A DNA stretch of 64,000 bases from an uncultured Clostridia bacterium (GTDB taxonomy: Bacteria; Bacillota; Clostridia; Christensenellales; Aristaeellaceae): NCBI GenBank assembly GCA_944333055.1, contig CALVKT010000015.1, positions 18,894-82,893 on the forward strand, read 5' to 3'. Made by a program: the position numbers and the translations under genes. The notes below the pieces were generated by a model. It was not told the DNA's origin and did not search any database. It saw only the letters and a list, made by a program, of their open reading frames with translations. Below, one piece after another: positions 7,646 to 15,354 of the stretch; position 1 is the first letter of the stretch, and every line of letters begins with the position of its first letter.

Positions 7646-8206
7646 ATGAACAACATCTGGCATGACATCTCGCCGGAGATGATCTCCCCTGAGCGGTTTA
7701 TGGCCGTGATCGAGATCAAAAAGGGCGGCAAGAACAAGTACGAGCTGGACAAGGCGACGGGCATGCTGCGCCTGGATCGCGTGCTCTACACGTCTACGCA
7801 TTATCCGGCCAATTACGGCTTCATCCCGCGCACGTACGGCGAGGATGGCGACCCGCTCGACGTGCTGGTGCTCTGCTCGGAGGCAATCGAGCCGATGACG
7901 CTTGTGCAGTGCCGTCCGATCGGCGTATTCGAGATGCACGACGCCGACGAACGGGACGAGAAGATCATCGCCGTGCCGCTGGGCGATCCGAATTACAACT
8001 TCATGTTCGACATCAGCCAGCTGCCGGAGCACGTGCTCGAGGAGATCCGCCACTTCTTCACGGTCTACAAGGAGCTGGAGAGCCACAAGACGGTGGTCAG
8101 CCGCGCGGAGAACCGGGAAGAGGCCAACCGTGTGATCGTCGAGGCGATGCACGCATACAATGCCAAGTTCGGCGAGCGAAAAAAAGAGAAGGGCAAGAAG
8201 GGATAA
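7646..8206 (+). CDS. ppa: Inorganic pyrophosphatase (family I)
   Basis: 186-residue soluble pyrophosphatase that hydrolyses PPi and pulls biosynthetic reactions forward. Diagnostic motifs: 'VIEIKKGGKNKYELDK' (substrate-binding), 'YPANYGFIPRTYGEDGDPLDVLVL' with the DxDPxD metal-binding triad, and 'HFFTVYKELE' near the C-terminus. Start ATG 7646 follows AGGGAGGG with 6-base spacing; the open frame runs further upstream but without a plausible site. The last residues are Lys-rich ('KKEKGKKG'). It is 3 bases before the next gene, so the two are likely co-translated. Confidence 0.95.
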   Translation: MNNIWHDISPEMISPERFMAVIEIKKGGKNKYELDKATGMLRLDRVLYTSTHYPANYGFIPRTYGEDGDPLDVLVLCSEAIEPMTLVQCRPIGVFEMHDADERDEKIIAVPLGDPNYNFMFDISQLPEHVLEEIRHFFTVYKELESHKTVVSRAENREEANRVIVEAMHAYNAKFGERKKEKGKKG

Positions 8207-8209
8207 GGC

Positions 8210-8932
8210 ATGGAAAAGCGCCCCATCATCGGCATTTCCGCCTCGCGAAGCGAGGAAAACGGTCAGCTCATCCTCAAGGAAACCTACTTTGATGCCATCC
8301 TGCGCGCGGGCGGGCTGCCCGTGGCGCTGCCGTGCGTGACGGATGAGGAGACAATCCGCCGGTTGCTTGACGCCGTGGACGGCCTGCTGCTCTCCGGCGG
8401 CGGGGACATCCATCCCGGCCGGTACGGCGAGGACGTGCTGCCCGGCTGCGGCAAGATCGACGAAAAGCGCGACGCGTTTGAGCTGACGCTCACGAGGATG
8501 GCCGTCGAGCGCGGCATGCCGGTGCTGGGCATTTGCCGCGGCATTCAGGTGCTGGCCGTCGCGCTGGGCGGCACGTTGTTTCAGGATCTGGCGAGCCAGC
8601 TGGGCCTGCCCGCCGGGCAGCACATGCAGCAGCCGCCCTACGACGATTACAAGCACGCGGTGCGCTTTGAGGAGCACGGCCTGCTCGCGCGCATCACCGG
8701 CACGACGACGATGCTCACCAACAGCATGCATCATCAGGCCATCCGCGACGCCGGGCCGAACCTGATCATCGAGGGCATCACGATGGACGGCATCGTGGAG
8801 GCCGTCAGCTTGAAGGGCAGCGACGCGGTCTTCGGCGTCGAGTTTCACCCGGAACATCTGACGCGCTTCAGCGATGCGGCCGAGCGGATCTTTGCCTACC
8901 TGGTGAAGAAGGCCGCCGCATACGGCGCCTGA
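8210..8932 (+). CDS. Gamma-glutamyl-gamma-aminobutyrate hydrolase family (peptidase C26)
   Basis: 240-residue class-I glutamine amidotransferase-like protein of the C26/PuuD type. Visible features are 'IIGISASRSE' at the N-terminus, 'VDGLLLSGGGDIHP', the nucleophile elbow 'LGICRGIQVLAVALGG' with catalytic Cys, and the His-Glu pair in 'GVEFHPEH'. PuuD removes the gamma-glutamyl group in putrescine catabolism; other members act on gamma-glutamyl peptides. No putrescine-pathway genes lie nearby, so the substrate is unknown. Start ATG 8210 is 3 bases after ppa. Confidence 0.88.
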   Translation: MEKRPIIGISASRSEENGQLILKETYFDAILRAGGLPVALPCVTDEETIRRLLDAVDGLLLSGGGDIHPGRYGEDVLPGCGKIDEKRDAFELTLTRMAVERGMPVLGICRGIQVLAVALGGTLFQDLASQLGLPAGQHMQQPPYDDYKHAVRFEEHGLLARITGTTTMLTNSMHHQAIRDAGPNLIIEGITMDGIVEAVSLKGSDAVFGVEFHPEHLTRFSDAAERIFAYLVKKAAAYGA

Positions 8933-8940
8933 CTCGCTTT

Positions 8941-8971
8941 GCGCCTGTCCCCGGCGAGGGGCAGGCGCTTT
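8941..8971 (+). terminator. Intrinsic terminator after the pheST-aroE-ppa operon
   Basis: GCGCCTG-T-CCCC pairs with GGGGCAGGCGC across a short loop, with a single bulged T and a short TTT tail. It lies 9 bases after the hydrolase stop codon. Confidence 0.65.
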
Positions 8972-9031
8972 CGCGTATCCGGCAGGAAACGCAGGGAAAT
9001 CGCGCCGCATTTTCGTATTGTTTCCCTGCGG

Positions 9032-9060
9032 TTGATCTGCCGGCACCTTTTTGTTATAAT
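9032..9060 (+). promoter_or_regulatory. Promoter of the SpoIID-family gene
   Basis: TTGATC (9032-9037), a 17-base spacer and TATAAT (9055-9060) preceded by TGT, which forms an extended -10. This looks like a sigma-A promoter rather than a sporulation sigma site. Confidence 0.75.
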
Positions 9061-9096
9061 GATTGCGACACGATGAAGACAGGAGGCGGCAGAACC

Positions 9097-10836
9097 GTGA
9101 AGCGACCGTTTCGCCATGTTGTGATCTGGATGCTGCTCGCTGCGCTGCTGGTGACGCTGACGGGCGGGCAGGCGAATGCGCAGGTACAAACGACGATCCG
9201 CGTATGGCTCAGGAGCCTGGACGTGGAGGACGCGCTGCGCATCGAGGTGCAGGGCACATACATGCTGGAGGACGGCTCCATGCTCTTCTCCGACGGCGCG
9301 CAGATCACCGTTGCGCTGCGCCAGGGCCAGCTTGTGCTGCACACGGGGCAGGTCGCCACGGTGATCGGCCCTGAGATGAAGCTGGTTCGCTGCGCGGGCG
9401 AGTCGGGCAGCGCGCTCAAGCTCAACGACAGAAGCGGCCTGTATGAGGGCGATCTCGCGCTGGACGTGCAGGAGGGCGTCATCCGCCCGATTCTGCACAT
9501 CCACGTGGAGGATTACCTCCTGGGCGTCGTCCCCTACGAGATGGGCGATTCCTTCCCGCTGGAGGCGCTCAAGGCGCAGGCCATCGCCGCGCGCACGTAT
9601 GTGCTGCAAAGGAGCGGCAGCAGCGGCGATTACGACGTGGAGGACACGACGAACGATCAGGCCTACAAGGGGCGTTCCACGTCGCATCCGGTTTCCGAGC
9701 AGGCCGTTCGGGAGACGGAGGGCATCTGCGGCACCTACAAGGGCAAGCTGGCCGACTGCTACTATTCCGCCAGCAACGGCGGGCAGACGGAGCTCGGACA
9801 GCACGTCTGGCCGTCGGATGATCCGGACGAATACGGCTACATGGACATGCGCGACGACCCGTTCGATCTGGAGAACGACGCGAGCGTCGTCAAGCGCTTT
9901 ACGCTCAAGAAAAAGCCCGGCGAGGAGGGCGTCGGCCCGGCGCTGCACAGCGAGCTGGTCATGGCGCTGAGCGAACAGCTTGAGGCGATGGGCGTGGAGG
10001 CGGACGAGAACCTCGTGCGCTTTGACGAGATCCTCAGCGTGGAGGCGATGACGCCCAAGTTTGACGCGCCCTCGCGGCTGATGACGGAGCTTCGCTTCGA
10101 GGTGAAGATCTCGGTGCGCGATTACACGTTCCGCGACGAGTCGGCGCTGCATGCGACGCCTGCGCCCGATTGGACGCCGGACGCGCAGGCTACGCCGTCC
10201 CCGACGCCCGCGCCGACGGCCACGCCGTCGTTCTCCCCGTACAAGGAGGTGGAGGACACGCTGACGGTGACGCTGCCGATCTTCACGGCGGCGGAAAAGG
10301 CGATGGGGCTGAGCATCAACGTCTATCAGAACGAGCTGATCACGGTGTATGACATCGGCTCCGCGTTCATGTTTGAGTCGCGCCGCTTCGGCCACGGCGT
10401 GGGCATGTCCCAGCGCGGCGCGCAGCAGATGGCCGCCCAATACGGCATGACCTGCGAGCAGATCCTCGGCTTCTACTATCCGGGCATGACGCTCACGCGC
10501 TACGACGTGACGCGCCAGCCGCTGCCGACGGCGGACATGACGATCATGGCCACGCCCGCGCCGACGCCCAGCCCGACGCCCCGGCCCACGCTGATGCCCG
10601 TCTCCACGCAGGACATGCCCAAGGGCGCATATCTGGCGGTGGTCAGCAACATCAGCGAAAACTCGTCGCTGAACCTGCGGGAATCGCCCAGCCTCTCTGC
10701 GGACGTGCTGCGCAGGCTGTATAAGGATCAAAAGCTCATCGTTCTCCATACAGACGCCGACGGCTGGTCGCACGTGAAGACCGACGTCATCGAGGGATAC
10801 GTGCGCAGCGAGTATTTGCAGACGGCGGAGGAGTAA
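9097..10836 (+). CDS. SpoIID/LytB domain protein with C-terminal SH3 domain
   Basis: 579-residue secreted or membrane-anchored protein. A signal peptide (residues ~1-28, hydrophobic 'VVIWMLLAALLVTL', ending near 'ANA') precedes a SpoIID/LytB domain. The catalytic Glu motif is in 'LLGVVPYEMGDSFPLEALKAQ' (residue ~149), and 'GHGVGMSQRGAQQMA' lies near residue 430. SpoIID enzymes are lytic transglycosylases that cut denuded peptidoglycan during engulfment. The domain is interrupted at residues ~350-385 by a Thr-Pro-Ala linker; a second such linker (~485-505) leads to an SH3-type domain ('SLNLRESPSLSADVLRRL'). I chose GTG 9097 because AGGAGG at 9081-9086 is 10 bases upstream; ATG 9073 has no site. 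The sigma-A-like promoter suggests use in vegetative cells or paralogy to true spoIID. Confidence 0.85.
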   Translation: MKRPFRHVVIWMLLAALLVTLTGGQANAQVQTTIRVWLRSLDVEDALRIEVQGTYMLEDGSMLFSDGAQITVALRQGQLVLHTGQVATVIGPEMKLVRCAGESGSALKLNDRSGLYEGDLALDVQEGVIRPILHIHVEDYLLGVVPYEMGDSFPLEALKAQAIAARTYVLQRSGSSGDYDVEDTTNDQAYKGRSTSHPVSEQAVRETEGICGTYKGKLADCYYSASNGGQTELGQHVWPSDDPDEYGYMDMRDDPFDLENDASVVKRFTLKKKPGEEGVGPALHSELVMALSEQLEAMGVEADENLVRFDEILSVEAMTPKFDAPSRLMTELRFEVKISVRDYTFRDESALHATPAPDWTPDAQATPSPTPAPTATPSFSPYKEVEDTLTVTLPIFTAAEKAMGLSINVYQNELITVYDIGSAFMFESRRFGHGVGMSQRGAQQMAAQYGMTCEQILGFYYPGMTLTRYDVTRQPLPTADMTIMATPAPTPSPTPRPTLMPVSTQDMPKGAYLAVVSNISENSSLNLRESPSLSADVLRRLYKDQKLIVLHTDADGWSHVKTDVIEGYVRSEYLQTAEE

Positions 10837-10949
10837 GTGACATTTGACAGGGATGTATCAAAAACAGGCGGAATTGACGCAGACGCCCGCCTGATTTGGG
10901 TAAAATATTCACAAAACGCAAATTCTTCTCAAAAACAACAGGGAAGGAC

Positions 10950-10978
10950 TTGAAAAAGAGACAGAATTTGAGTACAAT
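10950..10978 (+). promoter_or_regulatory. Promoter of gapA
   Basis: TTGAAA (10950-10955), 17-base spacer, TACAAT (10973-10978). The surroundings are AT-rich compared with the genes, and the start codon follows after 58 bases. Confidence 0.75.
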
Positions 10979-11036
10979 AGAGTAGGGTTTTACCCATGTC
11001 AATAGGATTGACGAACAGATTAGGAGGAGATTTCCA

Positions 11037-12089
11037 ATGGTGAAGGTTGCGATTAATGGTTTCGGTCGCATCGGCCGTCTGGCTTTCCGTCAGATGTTTG
11101 ACGCCGAGGGTTACGAGGTTGTTGCGATCAACGATCTGACCAGCCCGAAGATGCTGGCGCATCTGCTCAAGTATGACACCGCTCAGGGTCCGTACGTCCA
11201 CAAGGATACCGTTTCCTACAAGGAGCCGGTCTTTGAAGAGGACGGCAAGACCGTGAAGGTGCCGGGCTCCATCACCGTCAACGGCAAGGAGATCACCATT
11301 TATGCCAAGCCGAAGGCGAACGAGCTCCCGTGGGGCGAGCTGGACGTGGACGTTGTGCTCGAGTGCACCGGCTTCTACACCAGCAAGGCCAAGGCGATGG
11401 CGCATATCGAGGCTGGCGCCAAGAAGGTCGTCATCTCCGCTCCGGCCGGCAACGACCTGCCGACCATCGTGTTCTCCGTCAACGAGAATACGCTGACCAC
11501 TGAGGACAAGGTCATCTCTGCGGCGTCCTGCACCACCAACTGCCTGGCTCCGATGGCCAAGGCGCTCAACGATGCGTATCCGATCCAGTCCGGCATCATG
11601 ACCACCGTGCATGCGTACACCGGCGATCAGATGATCCTGGACGGCCCGCAGCGCAAGGGCGACCTGCGTCGTGCCCGCGCCGGCGCGCAGAACATCGTGC
11701 CCAACAGCACCGGCGCCGCCAAGGCGATCGGCCTGGTCATTCCGGCGCTCAACGGCAAGCTGATCGGCTCTGCGCAGCGCGTTCCGGTTCCGACCGGTTC
11801 TTCCACCATCCTCGTCGCCGTGGTCAAGGGCAAGGATGTGACCAAGGAGTCCATCAATGCCGCGATGAAGGCGCAGGCTTCTGCTTCCTTCGGCTACAAC
11901 ACCGACGAGATCGTGTCTTCCGACATCATCGGCAGCACCTATGGCTCCATCTTCGATGCGACCCAGACCATGGTGGCCAAGATCGACGAGGACACCTATC
12001 AGGTGCAGGTCGTGTCCTGGTACGACAACGAGAACTCCTACACCTCTCAGATGGTTCGCACCATCAAGTACTTCGCGGAGCTCGGCTAA
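11037..12089 (+). CDS. gapA: Glyceraldehyde-3-phosphate dehydrogenase (type I)
   Basis: 350-residue glycolytic GAPDH. N-terminal NAD-binding motif '[19 protein letters not shown]', catalytic '[17 protein letters not shown]' with Cys at residue ~165, '[27 protein letters not shown]', and C-terminal '[19 protein letters not shown]'. An aspartate after the second nucleotide-binding strand (around '[10 protein letters not shown]') fits NAD preference. Strong AGGAGGAG ribosome site 8 bases before ATG 11037. Codon choice uses visibly more T-ending codons (e.g. GGT, GTT, CGT) than neighbouring genes, as expected of a highly expressed gene. Monocistronic, bounded by its own promoter and terminator. 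Confidence 0.97.
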   Translation: MVKVAINGFGRIGRLAFRQMFDAEGYEVVAINDLTSPKMLAHLLKYDTAQGPYVHKDTVSYKEPVFEEDGKTVKVPGSITVNGKEITIYAKPKANELPWGELDVDVVLECTGFYTSKAKAMAHIEAGAKKVVISAPAGNDLPTIVFSVNENTLTTEDKVISAASCTTNCLAPMAKALNDAYPIQSGIMTTVHAYTGDQMILDGPQRKGDLRRARAGAQNIVPNSTGAAKAIGLVIPALNGKLIGSAQRVPVPTGSSTILVAVVKGKDVTKESINAAMKAQASASFGYNTDEIVSSDIIGSTYGSIFDATQTMVAKIDEDTYQVQVVSWYDNENSYTSQMVRTIKYFAELG

Positions 12090-12127
12090 TCCAGAGATCC
12101 GGCACGGGCGCATGCGCCCTGCTATGC

Positions 12128-12173
12128 GGACGAGGCAAGGAACCCCAGGCGGGTTCCGAGCCTCGTCCTTTTT
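12128..12173 (+). terminator. Strong terminator of gapA
   Basis: Long hairpin: GGACGAGGC at 12128-12136 pairs with GCCTCGTCC at 12160-12168, with a second inner stem (GGAACCC / GGGTTCC), followed by TTTTT at 12169-12173. Confidence 0.92.
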
Positions 12174-12610
12174 GTCTGACTGCGAAAACGGATCGGCGCG
12201 GTGCGGTTTGATGCGGGCTGCGCCGGGGTTGGGTGGCCTTGCGGATCGACGCGCGGACCGCAGTTTCGCGCTGCCCGGCAGGGACGCCCGCCATGGCAAA
12301 GCGGCGCGCCGCCCGGCAGGAAGGATGCGCAGGGCGCGATGTAGACGCAGACCCGCGCCACTGTGCCCTCCGCGTGCGGATGACGGCGGCGCTCGACAAA
12401 AGAATCATGTGCGGCGCGCCTTTGCATGATGTACTCCGCCGTTCTGCCGCGGATAAAAACAAGCGCCTGCGTCGTATCCGCATGGCCTCACGATAGCGTC
12501 AGCGCCTGTCTCCCCGGCGGGAACGGCATTGAATGGCGCTTATGACATCATGGCCGGTGGAAATCTCCGTTTCCCGCCTTCGCTGTTTTCCGGAAAAGAA
12601 CGGATTTTCT
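12174..12610. other. Gene-free stretch
   Basis: I see no supported gene in these ~440 bases on either strand. The open frames are short, lack ribosome sites and give Arg/Pro/Ala-rich products typical of GC-rich noncoding frames. It could be decayed coding sequence. Confidence 0.5.
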
Positions 12611-12639
12611 TTGACAGCGCTGTTGATTCTGCGTATACT
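12611..12639 (+). promoter_or_regulatory. Near-consensus promoter in a gene-poor stretch
   Basis: Perfect TTGACA (12611-12616), 17-base spacer, TATACT (12634-12639). The next well-supported start codon is 500 bases away (glycosylasparaginase at 13139), so the transcript has a long untranslated leader or is a separate RNA. Confidence 0.75.
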
Positions 12640-13138
12640 GTATCTGTCTGAATGGAGTGAATGGGGCGAGGGGATTGGAGGATTGACAACAGACAGGTCA
12701 AGGCATGCCGTCTGGACTGGGCGCGGATTCATGCGGGATGGCGAGCGTGGATCGATTTCATGACGCGCCTCATGGGGATCATCCGTCTTCCCGAAATGCC
12801 AATCGGTGATCGCCTTTGCGTGCGGATTTCCGATTGGAACGTAGGGCCGTCTTTCTCCCGTGCCGTATACGGGGGCGAGACACACCATGGCGTTCAGGAA
12901 GGACGCCATGGTGCTGGATTTCTGCATGGAAAGCCGTCCGGTCGATGCGCCGGCGCATGCACGGCTCGATCGGCGGGCGTGTCGGCATGATGCCTTTGGC
13001 GAGGATAGGACCATGCAAAGTGGGGTCATGCGTTGTCGTCGATACCGGGACATTTGCCCCGGTCACGAGGGGCGGAGGATTCGTTGGCAAGGAAGCGGAC
13101 CTATGAATGAGCGGATTGTGCATCAAAGGAGAACGAAT
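12640..13138 (+). other. Hairpin-rich long leader or candidate noncoding RNA
   Basis: Several inverted repeats follow the strong promoter: CCAATCGG / CCGATTGG (12799-12806 and 12830-12837), CCCGT / ACGGG (12857-12861 and 12869-12873), a perfect 11-bp hairpin CACCATGGCGT / ACGCCATGGTG with a 9-base loop (12883-12913), and a 14-base palindrome ATGCGCCGGCGCAT (12945-12958). A 109-codon frame from 12661 has almost no ribosome-site spacing and an implausible composition. I infer a structured 5' leader of the asparaginase gene or an independent RNA; no known riboswitch class was recognised. Confidence 0.35.
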
Positions 13139-14059
13139 ATGTATGCGATCATCGGAACGTGGAAGATGAGCTGTGAGGGCGTGCGTGAGGCGCATGCCGG
13201 TCTGGCGAGGGGCGGCGCAGCGGAGGACGCGGTGGAGCAGGCCATTCGCGCCGTGGAGGATGAGCCGGGCTTCACATCGGTCGGATACGGCGGGCTACCC
13301 GATCATGACGGCCACGTCATGGTGGATGCGGCCTTTATGAACGGGAATACGCTGCGCTTTGGCGCGGTGATGAGCGCAGAGAACATCCGCAACCCCATCC
13401 GCGCGGCGCGCGCGCTGTGCGGACGGGAGACAAACTGCCTGCTGGCCGGCCGCGGGGCGGAGCAGTTCGCGATTGCGCAGGGGCTTCCCATGCGCGATCT
13501 GCGCACGCCGGCGTCCATGATGCAATGGCGTGAAGCGCTGCGGCAGGAAAACCGTAAGCCGGATGCGTACAGGGAACACGATACGGTATGCGTGCTTGCG
13601 CTGGACGGGCGCGGTTCGCTGATTGCCGGCACATCCACCTCCGGCCTGTTCCTCAAGGCGTCGGGGCGCGTGGGCGATTCGCCCATCGTCGGATCGGGAT
13701 TCTACTGCGATGCGCGCTATGGCGCGGCGGCGGCCACGGGGCTGGGCGAGGACATCATGCGCGGATGCCTCTCCTATGACATCGTATCGCGGATGCGCAT
13801 GGGCGTCTCTGCGCAGAAAGCCTGCGAACAGGCGGTCAAGGCGCTGTCTGCGCGCAAAATCGAGCTGGGGGAGGACGCCGGTTCCATCAGCGTCATTGCG
13901 CTTTCGCCCACGGGCGAAACCGGCGCGGCGACAACGCTGCCCGTATTCCCGTTTGCGGCCGGCAATGACCGGGGATTCGGCCTTTTTGCGGCGTATCCCG
14001 CTCAAGACGGGATGGACATTCGCGCGTCCAGCATGCAAGCGCTGGAAGGAGAACCATGA
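13139..14059 (+). CDS. N4-(beta-N-acetylglucosaminyl)-L-asparaginase (glycosylasparaginase)
   Basis: 306-residue N-terminal-nucleophile hydrolase of the asparaginase-2 family. The autocleavage/nucleophile motif 'EHDTVCVLALDGRGSLIAGTSTSG' places the catalytic Thr at residue ~149. Substrate-site motifs 'GRVGDSPIVGSGFYCD' and 'AAAATGLGEDIMRG' follow. Family enzymes split GlcNAc-Asn or act on beta-aspartyl peptides; gut bacteria could use it on host N-glycopeptide remnants (inference). There is no signal peptide from the chosen ATG 13139, which has AAAGGAGA at the right distance. Neither neighbour is related, and the surroundings are gene-poor, so it may be an acquired gene. Confidence 0.88.
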   Translation: MYAIIGTWKMSCEGVREAHAGLARGGAAEDAVEQAIRAVEDEPGFTSVGYGGLPDHDGHVMVDAAFMNGNTLRFGAVMSAENIRNPIRAARALCGRETNCLLAGRGAEQFAIAQGLPMRDLRTPASMMQWREALRQENRKPDAYREHDTVCVLALDGRGSLIAGTSTSGLFLKASGRVGDSPIVGSGFYCDARYGAAAATGLGEDIMRGCLSYDIVSRMRMGVSAQKACEQAVKALSARKIELGEDAGSISVIALSPTGETGAATTLPVFPFAAGNDRGFGLFAAYPAQDGMDIRASSMQALEGEP

Positions 14060-14267
14060 TTCACACGAGGGGCGCGTCCGTCATGAGGGCGGCATGTTCC
14101 GTCTGCTGCCGGTCTGGCCTGCGCAGGTTTTCGAATGATATCCACGCGGGCATGGCGGATCAGGCCGCAGGCGCTGAGCGACGGCCATGACAGGCACTTT
14201 GCGGGCGAACAAGCCGCCTTCCGGCAGGAATCCGGCTGAAGGGCGAAGCGCCTCCGAAGAAAAAACA

Positions 14268-14306
14268 GGCCCGAAATCTCCGCGTGTCCACGGGGTTCGG
14301 GCCTTT
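14268..14306. terminator. Bidirectional terminator between glycosylasparaginase and tRNA-Leu
   Basis: GGCCCGAA (14268-14275) pairs with TTCGGGCC (14296-14303). On the plus strand a short TTT follows; on the minus strand the A-rich flank at 14259-14265 gives a strong T-run, so it mainly serves the minus-strand tRNA gene. The ~200 bases between the asparaginase stop and this hairpin hold no convincing gene. Confidence 0.75.
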
Positions 14307-14359
14307 GTCATATGCAAAAAAACACCACCCGCAATCGTATCCGATCAGAGGTGGTGCCG

Positions 14360-14446
14360 TGGTGCGGGAAACAGGACTTGAACCTGCATGAAATTGCTTT
14401 CACTAGAACCTGAATCTAGCGCGTCTGCCAATTCCGCCATTCCCGC
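14360..14446 (-). tRNA. tRNA-Leu (anticodon CAG)
   Basis: Read on the minus strand: a 7-bp acceptor stem (GCGGGAA / TTCCCGC), A box-like 'TGGCGGAATTGGCAGACGCG', an anticodon stem CTAGA/TCTAG around loop TTCAGGT (anticodon CAG), a long variable arm typical of class II tRNAs, T-arm 'GGTTCAAGTCC' and an encoded CCA at 14360-14362. Total 87 bases. Confidence 0.95.
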
Positions 14447-14459
14447 ATGAACGGACTTC

Positions 14460-14488
14460 ATTATAATGGAAACGGGGCGGCCTGTCAA
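14460..14488 (-). promoter_or_regulatory. Promoter of tRNA-Leu
   Basis: On the minus strand TTGACA (14488-14483) and TATAAT (14465-14460) are separated by 17 bases, an almost perfect consensus 14 bases before the tRNA 5' end. Confidence 0.9.
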
Positions 14489-14540
14489 GCGCTTTTTGTG
14501 CAAAAATGGACGCTTTCTGCCGCAAAAGCGCACACGCGGC

Positions 14541-14569
14541 TTGCGATGCGGCGTGTTTTCTGATACAAT
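14541..14569 (+). promoter_or_regulatory. Promoter of the ECF S-component / coaX / hom genes
   Basis: TTGCGA (14541-14546), 17-base spacer and TACAAT (14564-14569) preceded by TGA (extended -10). Transcription would give a ~120-base leader before the S-component start. Confidence 0.65.
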
Positions 14570-14612
14570 AAGTCATGATTTCGGCTGCTGCTGCGCGCAG
14601 AGCAGACCGGAA

Positions 14613-14664
14613 GGTTTATACCGAGTCTGGCCGCCGGATGCGGCCGCAACGATGTCGGGTATCC
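14613..14664 (+). promoter_or_regulatory. Structured leader before the ECF S-component gene
   Basis: A base helix pairs GG..ATACCGA (14613-14624) with TCGGGTATCC (14655-14664, one bulged base), enclosing a hairpin GGCCGC/GCGGCC (14629-14645). The position in the leader of a vitamin-transporter gene makes a riboswitch possible; I do not recognise a known class (it does not fit TPP or THF consensus by eye). Confidence 0.3.
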
Positions 14665-14694
14665 AACGCGAACCCGAACGGAGGAGAACCGTAT

Positions 14695-15318
14695 ATGAAG
14701 AGAAAGAAACTGTCCATGCAGTGGATGACGGGGACGGCCCTGATGATCGCCCTGACCATCGTGCTGGCCAACACGCCGCTGGGCCTGATCCGCATGCCGT
14801 TTTTGACGGCGACCACGCTGCACATCCCGGTGATCATCGCCACGCTGACGCTCGGCCTTCGATCGGGCGTGATCACGGGCCTGGTCTTTGGCATCGCCAG
14901 CCTGCTCAACACGCTGACGGGCACGTCGTTCTTTGCGCCGTTTTTCGTCAATCCGCTGGTGTCCATCCTGCCGCGGATGGCGTTTCCCGTGTGCGTGTAC
15001 GCCCTGCTCAACGGGCTGGAGCGCCTGACCGCGCGCTTTGACCGGCGGCGCATCCTCGTGCGCGTGGGCGCAAGCGCGCTGGGCACGCTCGCGCATACGG
15101 CGATGGTGATGGGCATGATCTACCTGCTCTACCGTGGACAGATTGCGGACATGCTCGTATCGGGCGCGGGCGTGCCGGATGCCATCGCGCAAAAGGGCGT
15201 CGGGCTGGGCATCGCGGCGATGGGCGTGGCCAACGGCGTGCCGGAGGCGATTGTCGCCGCGGTGATCGCGCCGGCCGTTTCAACGGCGCTGGACAAGGCG
15301 GGCATCGCTTTCAAATAA
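14695..15318 (+). CDS. ECF transporter S component, probably for pantothenate
   Basis: 207-residue membrane protein with about six hydrophobic helices. The substrate-binding subunit pattern of energy-coupling-factor transporters is visible: 'TALMIALTIVLANTPLGLIR' helix 1, 'LHIPVIIATLTLGLRSG', 'GLVFGIASLLNTLTG' and a C-terminal helix ending 'APAVSTALDKAG'. S components work with a shared EcfA/A'/T module encoded elsewhere. Start ATG 14695 follows GGAGGAG. It is 36 bases before coaX, which makes pantothenate a likely substrate (PanT-like); this is inferred from context only. Other vitamins cannot be excluded. Confidence 0.78.
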   Translation: MKRKKLSMQWMTGTALMIALTIVLANTPLGLIRMPFLTATTLHIPVIIATLTLGLRSGVITGLVFGIASLLNTLTGTSFFAPFFVNPLVSILPRMAFPVCVYALLNGLERLTARFDRRRILVRVGASALGTLAHTAMVMGMIYLLYRGQIADMLVSGAGVPDAIAQKGVGLGIAAMGVANGVPEAIVAAVIAPAVSTALDKAGIAFK

Positions 15319-15354
15319 CCGGTGCGCTTTGACGCCGGCAAGGGGAAGAAAAGC

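Noticed and set aside
3280..7764. Very long open frame (about 1494 codons) on the minus strand opposite pheS, pheT and aroE
   Set aside because: It is antisense to clear genes, Arg/His/Ala-rich, and has no domain; GC-rich codon structure makes stop codons rare in the antisense frames. Similar shadows opposite gapA, msmX, thiI and recN were also dropped.
12661..12990. 109-codon frame after the strong promoter at 12611
   Set aside because: Its ribosome site is almost in contact with the start codon, its composition is unlike neighbouring proteins, and it spans several hairpins.
14057..14191. 44-codon frame overlapping the glycosylasparaginase stop (ATGA)
   Set aside because: The overlap looks like coupling, but the predicted peptide has no recognisable feature and there is no sign of selection.
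12174..14446. Prophage or integrative element at tRNA-Leu
   Set aside because: No integrase, no phage gene and no repeat of the tRNA 3' end were found.
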